Source: Sphingobium indicum B90A (lineage in GTDB: Bacteria; Pseudomonadota; Alphaproteobacteria; Sphingomonadales; Sphingomonadaceae). Taken from it: 64,000 nucleotides of DNA. Made by a program: the position numbers and the translations under genes. The notes under the pieces are model-generated. The model made no database searches and was not told the DNA's origin. It saw nothing but the letters and a program-made list of their open reading frames with translations. The stretch lies in NCBI RefSeq assembly GCF_000264945.2, contig NZ_CP013070.1:1550001-1614000 (forward strand), in the 5' to 3' direction. Below, piece by piece: positions 23,782 to 32,490 of this stretch; the first letter of the stretch is position 1; each line of letters begins with the position of its first letter.

Positions 23782-24844
23782 ACGCCTTTCCCAGATCGTC
23801 CCCCGCCTCCAGCCGCTGCCGCGATCGGACCAGCGCCTGCGGCATGCGCGTCCGCAGGAAATCCATCATCGCCTCCCGCACCTCGCAGCGCAGGTCGAAG
23901 GCTATGCCCGCATTCCTGGCGCTCAGCAGGCCGCGCAGCTCCAGCGCATCGGCGCGCTGGTCGGTCACCTGCAATATCGCGACGCGCCCGTCCCAGCGGC
24001 TGTTGGCCTTGACCGCCTCGATGAACTTCGCCCGGATCGCCTCTATGTCCGCGGCGGGATCGACATAGAGGAAGACGGTGCCGAGCAGGTCGGAGGTTTT
24101 CGTCGTCCAGTTCTGGAACGGCTTTTCCAGGAAATAGGAAACAGGCACGATCATCCGCCGGTCGTCCCAGATGCGAACGACGACATAGGTCAGCTTGATG
24201 TCCTCTATCCGGCCCCACTCTCCCTCGACGATCACGACATCGTCCAGCCGGATCGGTTCGGAAAAGGCCATCTGGATGCCGGCGATCAGGTTCTTGAGCG
24301 CGGGCTGCGCCGCCGCGCCGACCGCCAGCCCCGCCAGCCCCGCCGACGCCATCAGCGTGACGCCGACGCTCCGCACGCCGGGGATGGCGATCAGCATCAG
24401 CGAGACGATCAGGAATCCGACGATGAACTGCGCCACGCGATAGAGGATGCGGATGCGGGTATGCTGCCGCCGCGCCTTCAGATTATCCTCCACGCTGATG
24501 TCGCTGCGGCGCTCCAGGATGATGCGTCCCGCCCGCATCAGGGAAAAGACCAGCCAGCCCATCAGCAGGATGAACAGCATTTTCGATCCGATGGACCAGA
24601 TCGCCTCCACATTCGGGCTGAAGGTCAGCGGCTGGATGCCCGCCGCCAGCGTCATCAGGACGATCAGCCAGCGGCTGGGGTGGTAGAGGGCGGGAAGGAT
24701 CACCGGCTCTATCCGCATCCGCCGGACGATGCGGGTCGCCAGCCAATAGGCCAGCCAGTGGAGCAGGAAGGCGACGGCGACGGACAGGCCGATGGAGATC
24801 GCCGCCATTGACGTGACATGGTGCAGGCTGATGTCGGATTGCAT
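23753..24844 (-). CDS. MscS-type mechanosensitive ion channel
   Basis: About 363 residues from the ATG at 24844; starts at 24904 and 24808 cannot be excluded since none has a clear ribosome binding site. Five membrane segments are visible, the last being the pore helix (LMASAGLAGLAVGAAAQPAL) with the glycine/alanine packing of MscS TM3. The beta domain follows (AFSEPIRLDDVVIVEGEWGR) and then the alpha/beta vestibule. Located in the inner membrane and expected to release solutes on osmotic downshock. Convergent with, and overlapping, the PilZ gene. Confidence 0.88.
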   Translation of the reverse strand: MQSDISLHHVTSMAAISIGLSVAVAFLLHWLAYWLATRIVRRMRIEPVILPALYHPSRWLIVLMTLAAGIQPLTFSPNVEAIWSIGSKMLFILLMGWLVFSLMRAGRIILERRSDISVEDNLKARRQHTRIRILYRVAQFIVGFLIVSLMLIAIPGVRSVGVTLMASAGLAGLAVGAAAQPALKNLIAGIQMAFSEPIRLDDVVIVEGEWGRIEDIKLTYVVVRIWDDRRMIVPVSYFLEKPFQNWTTKTSDLLGTVFLYVDPAADIEAIRAKFIEAVKANSRWDGRVAILQVTDQRADALELRGLLSARNAGIAFDLRCEVREAMMDFLRTRMPQALVRSRQRLEAGDDLGKAFTRPSGAAE

Positions 24845-24939
24845 GGCCGTGCAACGACAGGGCGGCGGGATGGTTTCGCGGGTGCGGCAAGCCGTTGCTT
24901 CCACAATGCGCGCGACAATCCCTCAAACCCCTGCCGTGC

Positions 24940-25015
24940 TCCTGCGAAGGCAGGAATCCAGTTCCGACGCCGCCAGCCGCAAAACCGCCTGAACTGGACT
25001 CCTGCCTTCGCAGGA
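24940..25015. repeat. Inverted repeat, CCTGCGAAGGCAGG family
   Basis: Left arm TCCTGCGAAGGCAGGAATCC, right arm its complement ending CCTGCCTTCGCAGGA, with AGTT and AACT continuing the pairing and about 30 bases between. Each arm is itself a small hairpin. It lies between recG (stop at 25027) and the mscS-type gene, both on the minus strand, and may act as a transcript end for recG. Confidence 0.85.
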
Positions 25016-25026
25016 ACGCCACGTTC

Positions 25027-27090
25027 CTAGCCGCTGCGCAGCAAACCCACCGCCGCGTCGCGTTCGAAGAGGTAGAGGCAGATCCTGGCCGCCTGCCCCC
25101 GCGCCTCGCTCAGTCCCCCATCGCGGTCGATCAGCAGATGCGCGTCGTCCCGCGCCGGATCGAGCAAGGCGGAGAGATGCTCCGGCGTCGCCAGCTTCAA
25201 CTGCTGCTCGCCCGACTGGCGCGTGCCCAATATCTCCCCCGCGCCCCGCAGGCGCAGGTCTTCCTCGGCTATGCGGAAACCGTCATTGGTTTCCCGCATC
25301 AGGGCCAGCCGCGCCCTGGCGGTCTCGCTCAGCGCATTGCCGCGCAGCAGGATGCAGACCGACTGGTTCTGCCCCCGCCCCACGCGCCCGCGCAACTGGT
25401 GAAGCTGCGCCAGACCGAAGCGGTCGGCCCCTTCGATGATGATGAGGTTGCTTTTGGGAACGTCGACGCCGACCTCGATCACGGTGGTCGCCACCAATAT
25501 CTTCGCCCGGGCGGAGGCGAAGGATTCCATCGCGGCATCCTTTTCCGGCCCCTTCATCCGGCCGTGCACGATGGCGACGCGCTCGCCGAAACGCGTCCGC
25601 AGCGTTTCCGCCCGCGCCTCGGCGGCGGCAAGGTCGCTATTCTCGCTTTCCTCGACCAGCGGGCAGACCCAATAGGCCTGCCCCCCGCCCTCCACATGGC
25701 GGGCCAGCGCCTCCACCACTTCGTCGAGACGCCCGGAGGACATGACGACGGTCTGGATCGGCTGCCGGCCCGGCGGCATCTCGTCCAGGCGGGATACGTC
25801 CATCTCGCCATAATAGGTGAGCGTCAGCGTGCGCGGGATCGGCGTGGCGGTCATCACCAGCAGGTGCGGCGCGCGCTCCGCCTTGGCCGCCAGCATCATG
25901 CGCTGCGCGACGCCGAAGCGATGCTGCTCGTCGATCACCGCCAGGGCGAGGTTCTTGTATCGCACCGCATCCTGGAAGATGGCGTGGGTGCCGACCAATA
26001 TGTCGATGCTGCCGTCCGCCAGTCCCATGAGGGTGGATTCGCGCGCCTTGCCCTTTTCGCGCCCGGTCAGGATGGCGATATTCACCGGCAGGCCCGACGC
26101 CATCCCGCGCAGCGTTTCATAATGCTGGCGGGCAAGGATTTCGGTCGGCGCCAGCAGCGCGCCCTGCGCCCCCGCCTCGACCGTGTTGAGCAGCGCCATC
26201 AGCGCGACCAGCGTCTTGCCCGACCCCACATCGCCCTGCAACAGGCGCAGCATGGGCACGGGCTGGGCCATGTCGCCCTCTATTTCCATGAAGGCGCGGC
26301 TCTGCGCGTCGGTCGGCGCGAATGGCAGCTTGAGCATGGCGCGCAGCCGGCCGTCCCCGGCAACGGGCACGCCCCTGCGCCTGCGGGACGACTGGCGCAC
26401 CAGCATCAGCGCGAGCTGGCCGGCGAATATCTCGTCATAGGCGAGCCGCTCGCGGGCCAGCGCGTCCGCGGGATCGGCATGGATGCGCTGCAGGGCCTCC
26501 CGCCATCCCGGCCAGCCCTTGCGGGCGAGCAGGCTGGGTTCGATCCATTCGGGCAGTTCGGGCGCGCGGGCCAACGCCTGCGCCACCAGGTCGCGCAGGC
26601 GATTGTTGGTCAACCCTTCGGACAGGCCATAGACCGGCTCGCGCGCGGGAATGGTGGCGGCTTCCTCCGGCGGCAGGACATGGTCGGGATGCACGATCTG
26701 CAGATTGTCGCCATAGGCCTCCAGCTTGCCGGAGACGAATTTGGGTTCGCCCAGCGGCAGCAGCTTGCGCGGCCAGGCGCTGTTGCGGCCGAAATAGACC
26801 AGCGCGACGCTGTTGCCGTGCCGGTCCTGCGCGATCACGCGGAACGGGGCGCGGGCGCTGCCGGAGGCGCGATAGTCTGTGGGCGTCAGCGTGATGCCGA
26901 TGACCCGGCCTGAATCGCCTAGCATCAGTTCGTCCACCATGCGGCGGTCGACAAAGCTGACCGGAAGGTGGAAGGCGACGTCGACGGCCCGCGCCAGGCC
27001 CAACCGCTCCAGCGGTTTTGCCAATGTGGGACCGACGCCTTTCAGCGCCTCGATTTCGGTGAAGAGTGGGTTGAGGATGTCGGGTCGCAT
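25027..27090 (-). CDS. recG: ATP-dependent DNA helicase RecG
   Basis: Predicted 687 residues from MRPDILNPLFTEIEALKGVG at 27090; MQIAMRP at 27102 is an alternative. Remodels stalled forks and recombination intermediates. The N-terminal wedge domain includes the OB fold. The helicase core has the Walker A motif QGDVGSGKTLVAL, Walker B VIDEQHRFGVAQR, motif III TATPIPRTL and motif VI QLRGRVGRG. Length matches other RecG proteins. Transcribed divergently from sdhE, with start codons 85 bases apart. Confidence 0.96.
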   Translation of the reverse strand: MRPDILNPLFTEIEALKGVGPTLAKPLERLGLARAVDVAFHLPVSFVDRRMVDELMLGDSGRVIGITLTPTDYRASGSARAPFRVIAQDRHGNSVALVYFGRNSAWPRKLLPLGEPKFVSGKLEAYGDNLQIVHPDHVLPPEEAATIPAREPVYGLSEGLTNNRLRDLVAQALARAPELPEWIEPSLLARKGWPGWREALQRIHADPADALARERLAYDEIFAGQLALMLVRQSSRRRRGVPVAGDGRLRAMLKLPFAPTDAQSRAFMEIEGDMAQPVPMLRLLQGDVGSGKTLVALMALLNTVEAGAQGALLAPTEILARQHYETLRGMASGLPVNIAILTGREKGKARESTLMGLADGSIDILVGTHAIFQDAVRYKNLALAVIDEQHRFGVAQRMMLAAKAERAPHLLVMTATPIPRTLTLTYYGEMDVSRLDEMPPGRQPIQTVVMSSGRLDEVVEALARHVEGGGQAYWVCPLVEESENSDLAAAEARAETLRTRFGERVAIVHGRMKGPEKDAAMESFASARAKILVATTVIEVGVDVPKSNLIIIEGADRFGLAQLHQLRGRVGRGQNQSVCILLRGNALSETARARLALMRETNDGFRIAEEDLRLRGAGEILGTRQSGEQQLKLATPEHLSALLDPARDDAHLLIDRDGGLSEARGQAARICLYLFERDAAVGLLRSG

Positions 27091-27175
27091 GGCTATCTGC
27101 ATGCGTCTAGCCCAGCCGGGACGATGCGCAAACATCCGATCGGCAATTTCGCCATGCTCGTCCAAGGAACAAATT

Positions 27176-27445
27176 GTGAACGAAGACCCTCGCATCCGCC
27201 GCCTGCAATTCCGGGCCTGGCATCGCGGCATCAAGGAAGCGGACCTCGCGGTGGGCGGATTTTTCGATCGCTACCATGCGGAATGGGGCGAAGAGGAACT
27301 GGATTGGTTCGAACGGTTTATCGAGGAACAGGATGCCGACATCATGGCCTGGGCCCTGGGCACGCTGCCGCTGCCGGAACAATGGCGCGGGCCGATGTGG
27401 GAAAGGTTCGCGAAGATGGATTTCGTGGAGATCGGGAAGAAGTAG
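27176..27445 (+). CDS. sdhE: FAD assembly factor SdhE
   Basis: Predicted 89 residues from a GTG at 27176, with AAGGAAC as ribosome binding site. The family motif RGxxE is intact in AWHRGIKEADLAVG. This motif is needed to promote covalent attachment of FAD to the succinate dehydrogenase flavoprotein. The rest, WGEEELDWFERFIEEQDADI and WALGTLPLP, is the usual five-helix bundle. Sits divergent to recG and upstream of mfd, an arrangement with no obvious functional link. No sdh genes are in the window. Confidence 0.93.
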   Translation: MNEDPRIRRLQFRAWHRGIKEADLAVGGFFDRYHAEWGEEELDWFERFIEEQDADIMAWALGTLPLPEQWRGPMWERFAKMDFVEIGKK

Positions 27446-27449
27446 CCTC

Positions 27450-27545
27450 ACGCTCCCCTTCCGCAGCGGAAGGGGCTGGGGGTGGGCCTGCTCCACCGCC
27501 GTTGCAACGCCCACCCCTAACCTCTCCCGCTTGCGGGAGGGGGAC
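27450..27545. repeat. Composite inverted repeat between sdhE and mfd
   Basis: Contains a hairpin CCCCTTCCGCAGCGGAAGGGG, then GGGGGTGGGC facing GCCCACCCC, and a second hairpin CTCCCGCTTGCGGGAG. It is about 96 bp and ends 10 bases before the mfd start. Related in style to the element at 17879. Confidence 0.8.
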
Positions 27546-27555
27546 TGAGTAAAGA

Positions 27556-30500
27556 ATGACCGACCTTCTCAAGATTCTCAAAGCCTCCGCCCCGATGACC
27601 CTTTCCGGCGTGCCGGCCGGTTTCCAGCCCTGGCTGCTGGCGGACATCGCGCGGGCAGCCCCGTCCCGCACCCTGTTCGTCGCCCCTGACGAACAGCTCA
27701 TGCGCGCCGTGGCGGATACCGCGCATTATTTCGCGCCGGAGATCGAGATCGTCGAAATCCCCGCCTGGGACTGCCTGCCCTATGACCGGGCCAGCCCTTC
27801 GCTGCGCACCGCCGCGGCGCGGCTGGCGGGCCTCTACGCCCTGCAAGGGAGGCCGCGGGGGCCGCAACTCGTCCTCACCACGCTCAACGCCCTCACCCAG
27901 CGCACGCTGACGCCGTTCCGCGTGCGGCAACTGGTGGCGAAGCTCGCGCCCAAGGAACGGATCGCGATCTCCCGGCTGGCGGACATGTTGCAGGCCAATG
28001 GCTATGTGCGCACCGACACCGTGCATGACCGGGGCGAGTTCGCCATACGCGGCGGCATTGTCGACCTGTTCCCCGGCGGCGAGGAACAGCCGCTCAGGCT
28101 CGATTTCTTCGGGGACGAGATAGAGACGGTGCGCCGCTTCGATCCCGCCGACCAGCGGACCAGCGGCAGCGTCGAGGGCTTCACCCTGCTCCCGGCGTCG
28201 GAGGCTTTGCTGGACGAGGAGACGATCAAGCGTTTCCGCGGCCGCTATCGCGAGATTTTCGGCGCCACGGCCACGGGCGACCCGCTCTATCAGGCGGTGA
28301 GCGACGGGCGCCGCCTGCAGGGCATGGAACATTGGCTGCCGCTGTTCGAGGAACGGTTGGTGCCCCTGACCGACCATCTGGGCGACGACAGCCTGATCCT
28401 GCTGGACCATGGCGTGGCGGGCGCGGCGGAGGCGCGGTTCGAGGCGATCAGGGACTATCATGCGAACCGCGCGGCGGCGAAATCCTCCGATCCGGGCGCC
28501 TATCGGCCGCTGGAGCCACGGGCCCTCTATCTGGAGGCGGAGGAATGGGCCGCCCTGGCGCGCGACTGGCCGATGCACGCCACCACCCCCTTCCATGAAC
28601 CGGAGAGCGCCTCCGTCCTCGACTTCGCAGTGGATGGCCCCCGCGACTTCGCGCCGGAGCGGGCGCAGAACGCCAATGTCTATGAGGCGGTGAGCAAGCA
28701 TATCGCCGCGCTCCAGCGGACAAAGAAGAAGGTCGTCATCGCCAGCTATTCGGGCGGGGCGCGGGAACGGCTTTCCGGCCTGCTGGCCGATCATGGGCTG
28801 AAGCGGATCGCGGCGGCGGACAGCTGGCAGGAGGCGCTGGGCATCGCGGCCGGGGGCAGCACGGTGCTGACCGTCCTGCCGCTGGATCATGGCTTCACCG
28901 CGCCCGACGTGGCGGTGCTGACCGAACAGGACATGCTGGGCGACCGGCTGGTGAGGCGGGCGAAGCGGAAGAAAAGCGCGGACGCTTTCCTGGCCGAACT
29001 GGCGACGCTCTCGCCCGGCGATCTGGTCGTGCACATGGACCATGGCATCGGCCGCTATGAGGGACTGACCCAGATTCCCGTCGCCAAGGCGGCCCATGAT
29101 TGCGTCGCGCTGGAATATGCGGGCGGCGACAAGCTCTATGTGCCGGTCGAAAATCTGGAGGTTCTCTCCCGCTACGGCTCCGAAAGCGAGGGTGTCAGCC
29201 TGGACAAGCTGGGCGGGGAGGCCTGGCAGCGGCGCAAGGCGCGGATGAAGGAACGCATCCGCGAGATTGCGGGCGAACTGCTCAAGACCGCGGCGGAGCG
29301 CGCCCTGCGGCCCGCGACCGTGGCGGAACCCGACAGCGCGGGCTATCCCGCCTTCGTCGACCGCTTCCCCTATCAGGAAACCGACGATCAGGACCGGGCG
29401 ATCAGCGACGTGATAGAGGATCTGGGCGCGGGCAGGCCGATGGACCGGCTGGTCTGCGGCGATGTCGGCTTCGGCAAGACGGAGGTCGCGCTGCGCGCCG
29501 CCTTCGTCGCCGCGATGGCGGGGATGCAGGTGGTGGTGATCTGCCCGACCACCCTGCTCGCCCGGCAGCATCACATGAATTTCGAGGAGCGTTTCCGGGG
29601 TTTCCCGGTGAAGATCGGCCGCCTGTCCCGCCTGGTGCCGGACAAGGAGGCGAAGGCGGTGAAGGCCGGCCTTGCCGACGGAACCGTCGACATCGTGGTG
29701 GGCACCCACGCGCTGCTGGCCAAGGGGCTGGAGTTCAAGCGGCTGGGCCTCGTCATCGTGGACGAGGAGCAGCGGTTCGGCGTGACGCACAAGGAACGGC
29801 TGAAGTCGCTCAAGACCGACGTCCACGTGCTGACGCTGACGGCGACGCCCATCCCGCGCACCTTGCAGATGGCGATGTCGGGCCTGCGGGAACTGTCGGT
29901 CATCCAGACGCCGCCAGTGGATCGCCTGGCGGTGCGGACCTACATCATGCCGTGGGACGGGGTGGTGATCCGCGAGGCACTGCTGCGCGAACATTATCGC
30001 GGCGGCCAGAGCTTCTTCGTCGTGCCGCGCATTTCCGACCTGACGGAGATCGAGGAATTTCTCCGCACCGAAGTGCCCGAAGTGCGGCCGGTGGTCGCCC
30101 ATGGCCAGATGAGCGCGACGGAGGTGGAGGAACGCATGGCCGCCTTTTACGACAGGCGCTACGACGTGCTGCTCTCGACCACCATCGTCGAAAGCGGGCT
30201 GGACATCCCCTCCGCCAACACGCTCATCATCCACCGGGCGGACCGCTTCGGCCTGGCGCAGCTCTATCAGCTTCGCGGGCGGGTCGGGCGGGCGAAGACG
30301 CGCGCCTATGCCTATTTCACCACGCCAGCCAACCGGGTGATCACCGAAACGGCGGAAAAGCGGCTGAAGGTTCTGTCCGACCTGGACACGCTGGGCGCGG
30401 GGTTCCAGCTTGCGTCGCACGACCTCGACATACGCGGCGCGGGCAATCTGGTGGGCGACGAGCAATCCGGCCATATCAAGGAGGTCGGGTTCGAACTCTA

Positions 30501-31020
30501 CCAGTCGATGCTGGAGGACGCGATCCTGGAGGCGAAGGCCGGCGGCGCGGGGCTGGAGAAGGCGCGGGAGAGCTTCTCGCCGCAGATTACCGTCGACGCG
30601 CCGATCCTCATTCCGGAGGATTATGTGCCCGACCTCGACCTGCGCATGGGCCTTTACCGCCGCCTCAACGAAGTCGAGGACCGGCAGGGGCTGGAGGCCT
30701 TCGCCGCCGAACTGATCGACCGCTTCGGCAAGCTGCCTCCGCCGACGCAAAACCTGTTCAAGATCATCGAGATCAAGCAGAATTGCGTCGCCGCCAATAT
30801 CGCCAAGATCGACGTCGGGGCGAAGGGCGCGCTGGTCAGCTTCTTCGAGGACCGCTTCCCCCGGCCGGAGGGTTTGGTCGCCTATATCCAGCGGCTGAAC
30901 GGCGTGGCGCGGTTGCGGCCCGACAGCAAGGTCGTGGTGAACCGCGCCTGGGCCGATCCGGCGGCGCGGCTCAATGGCGCGCTGCAGCTTTCCAAGGGGC
31001 TGGCGAAAGCCGCGGCCTAG
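27556..31020 (+). CDS. mfd: Transcription-repair coupling factor Mfd
   Basis: Predicted 1154 residues, full family length. Removes RNA polymerase stalled at DNA damage and recruits UvrA. The N-terminal UvrB-like module has VPAWDCLPYDR-type sequence (IPAWDCLPYDRASP). The RNA polymerase interaction domain begins near 490 with LSPGDLVVHMDHGIGRYEGL. The translocase has DVGFGKTEVALRAAF, DEEQRFGVTHKERLK, TATPIPRTLQMAMSGLRELS and LRGRVGR. The C-terminal TRCF domain follows. Its TAG stop lies within a CTAGGGTGTGT sequence shared with the end of another element at 42740. Confidence 0.97.
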   Translation: MTDLLKILKASAPMTLSGVPAGFQPWLLADIARAAPSRTLFVAPDEQLMRAVADTAHYFAPEIEIVEIPAWDCLPYDRASPSLRTAAARLAGLYALQGRPRGPQLVLTTLNALTQRTLTPFRVRQLVAKLAPKERIAISRLADMLQANGYVRTDTVHDRGEFAIRGGIVDLFPGGEEQPLRLDFFGDEIETVRRFDPADQRTSGSVEGFTLLPASEALLDEETIKRFRGRYREIFGATATGDPLYQAVSDGRRLQGMEHWLPLFEERLVPLTDHLGDDSLILLDHGVAGAAEARFEAIRDYHANRAAAKSSDPGAYRPLEPRALYLEAEEWAALARDWPMHATTPFHEPESASVLDFAVDGPRDFAPERAQNANVYEAVSKHIAALQRTKKKVVIASYSGGARERLSGLLADHGLKRIAAADSWQEALGIAAGGSTVLTVLPLDHGFTAPDVAVLTEQDMLGDRLVRRAKRKKSADAFLAELATLSPGDLVVHMDHGIGRYEGLTQIPVAKAAHDCVALEYAGGDKLYVPVENLEVLSRYGSESEGVSLDKLGGEAWQRRKARMKERIREIAGELLKTAAERALRPATVAEPDSAGYPAFVDRFPYQETDDQDRAISDVIEDLGAGRPMDRLVCGDVGFGKTEVALRAAFVAAMAGMQVVVICPTTLLARQHHMNFEERFRGFPVKIGRLSRLVPDKEAKAVKAGLADGTVDIVVGTHALLAKGLEFKRLGLVIVDEEQRFGVTHKERLKSLKTDVHVLTLTATPIPRTLQMAMSGLRELSVIQTPPVDRLAVRTYIMPWDGVVIREALLREHYRGGQSFFVVPRISDLTEIEEFLRTEVPEVRPVVAHGQMSATEVEERMAAFYDRRYDVLLSTTIVESGLDIPSANTLIIHRADRFGLAQLYQLRGRVGRAKTRAYAYFTTPANRVITETAEKRLKVLSDLDTLGAGFQLASHDLDIRGAGNLVGDEQSGHIKEVGFELYQSMLEDAILEAKAGGAGLEKARESFSPQITVDAPILIPEDYVPDLDLRMGLYRRLNEVEDRQGLEAFAAELIDRFGKLPPPTQNLFKIIEIKQNCVAANIAKIDVGAKGALVSFFEDRFPRPEGLVAYIQRLNGVARLRPDSKVVVNRAWADPAARLNGALQLSKGLAKAAA

Positions 31021-31346
31021 GGTGTGTCGACAAATTCAAGATCCGCCAGACCGAGTGTTCTTGGGTGAATAAGCGAACATTCCCCTATCCGTCGCCCGGG
31101 CTTGACCCGGGGTTCCGCTGCCTTGACCGAGGCGCGGTGCAGAGGGAAAAGCGGCTCCCCGGATCAAGCCTGTCCTGAGCTTGCCGAAGGGTCCGGGCGA
31201 CGGTGAGGCAATGCCGCTATCGGCGTTTCCCCGCGTCAAGCGCCAGCACCCCTTTGTCATCCCTGGGACAACAGCCAGCAACAGTCGCGACCTAATCCCG
31301 CTCTGACGACCGGACAGCAAAGTCCGGCGTCGAGCAGGAGAAAGAC
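31021..31346. other. 326-bp gene-free stretch after mfd with repeat sequence
   Basis: Starts with CTAGGGTGTGTCGACAAATT, which resembles one end of the palindromic element at 42740 but has no matching right arm nearby. Bases 31090-31203 are an inverted repeat (next entry). The end, about 31250-31346, should hold the promoter of the exported-protein gene; no clear -35/-10 pair was recognised. Confidence 0.5.
31090..31203. repeat. Inverted repeat, CGTCGCCCGGGCTTGACCC family
   Basis: Left arm CCGTCGCCCGGGCTTGACCC, right arm ending GGGTCCGGGCGACGG. The internal CCCGGG and CCTGTCCTGAGCTTGCCGAAGG stretches resemble the cores of other repeats in the window. Non-coding; of unknown function. Confidence 0.8.
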
Positions 31347-31757
31347 ATGAGTTTGACCCTTATTGCCCTCGCCGCGGCGGCGGCCACGCACAGCGTCCGG
31401 ATCGACCATGGGGGAAAGCCGGTGGAGGCGACCTACAGCGCCCGCGCCGAGTTCCGCGCCAGGACCATCGGCGCCAAGACCCCGAACCGCGCGGACATGC
31501 AACGGTGCCAGTGGACCGCCACCATCCTGGTCGACCGGGCGCTCAGCCATGGGCCGGCGCTCAGCCGCACGGTTTCCAGCGACAAGCAGTTTTCGGGCAG
31601 CGAGCATGGCGCCTGCACGCCCGGCCGCCAGTCGGGGGAACGCAACCTGGCGCGCCATGAAGGCGAAATCCGCGACCATCTGATCGCGGTTGCGCAGGCG
31701 GACCGCGCGCCGCTGCTGGCAGAGCTTGACGCCGTGCGCAATCTTGCCTCCAACTGA
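31347..31757 (+). CDS. Small exported protein of unknown function
   Basis: Predicted 136 residues with a strong AGGAG ribosome binding site. A short hydrophobic N-terminus (SLTLIALAAAAATHS) suggests export. The mature part is beta-like and contains two cysteines (QRCQWTATILVDRAL, EHGACTPGRQSGER), which could form a disulfide. Ends in DHLIAVAQADRAPLLAELDA. It overlaps the start of the next gene in another frame. No family recognised. Confidence 0.6.
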   Translation: MSLTLIALAAAAATHSVRIDHGGKPVEATYSARAEFRARTIGAKTPNRADMQRCQWTATILVDRALSHGPALSRTVSSDKQFSGSEHGACTPGRQSGERNLARHEGEIRDHLIAVAQADRAPLLAELDAVRNLASN

Positions 31758-32490
31758 GAAAGGGGCGGCGCTGGCCTGCGCCTTTCTGGCCAGCGCCTTC
31801 CAGGCTGGCGTCGGCGCCGGCCCCGCCTTCGCGCAATATGCCGACGGCGTCTCCGCGACGGTGGAAGTCGCCAGCGAGGAACGGCGCCGGGGGCTGAGTT
31901 GGAGCGAGGGCGACCCGGTGCTGCGGGGCACGCTGTCCGTGCCCGTGGCGGACGGGCTGAGCATCGACGGCACGGCCGCCTCGCTGAGCGGCAGCGACCG
32001 GCACGGCGGAGCCGATGCCGTCGTCGACCTGGGCGCGGCCTATGCGCGACAGGTCGGCGGCTGGCGGCTTTCCGCCGAAGGGCGCTATCGCCTTTTCCCC
32101 GGAAGCTCGGGGCAAGGCTATGGCGAATTCGGCGCAGGCGCGGCTTTCCAGATCGGACCGGCCAGCATCGACTTCAACGGCAGCTATGCTCCCCGGCAAT
32201 CGTCCATCGGCGGCGACAATCTCTATCTGTCCGCTTCGGCGGCGATGGGGTTGCCGGGCACGCCCCTCACCGTCTCGGCGCGGATCGGCCGGTCTTCGGG
32301 CGATGCGCGCGACCCGGCCCGCGCCGCGCGACTGCGCCCGGACGGCACCTATTGGGACTATGGCATTGGCGTCGACTATATGAAAGGCCGCTGGTTCGCG
32401 GGCCTGCGCTATGCCGACAGCAGCATCGCAGGCTCCCGCAGCCGCCATGCGGGAGCAAGCCTGATCGGGCGGGTGGGGTTAGGCCTTTAG
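31726..32490 (+). CDS. Putative outer-membrane beta-barrel protein (TorF-like), start uncertain
   Basis: About 254 residues if started at the TTG at 31726. No ATG or GTG lies upstream of the signal peptide in this frame; TTGs at 31690 and 31744 are alternatives. The signal peptide is clear (AALACAFLASAFQAG to PAFA), with likely cleavage before QYADG. The mature protein has alternating strands and the pattern ASEERRRGLSWSEGDPVLRG, much like the repeated opening of the TorF/gcw_chp putative porin family. It ends in LIGRVGLGL with no C-terminal aromatic. Probably outer membrane. It overlaps the preceding gene, so coupling is likely. Confidence 0.6.
   Translation: MTPCAILPPTEKGAALACAFLASAFQAGVGAGPAFAQYADGVSATVEVASEERRRGLSWSEGDPVLRGTLSVPVADGLSIDGTAASLSGSDRHGGADAVVDLGAAYARQVGGWRLSAEGRYRLFPGSSGQGYGEFGAGAAFQIGPASIDFNGSYAPRQSSIGGDNLYLSASAAMGLPGTPLTVSARIGRSSGDARDPARAARLRPDGTYWDYGIGVDYMKGRWFAGLRYADSSIAGSRSRHAGASLIGRVGLGL

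Noticed and set aside
27517..30750. A minus-strand frame of more than 1000 codons opposite mfd
   Set aside because: Antisense shadow of mfd, which has every family motif.
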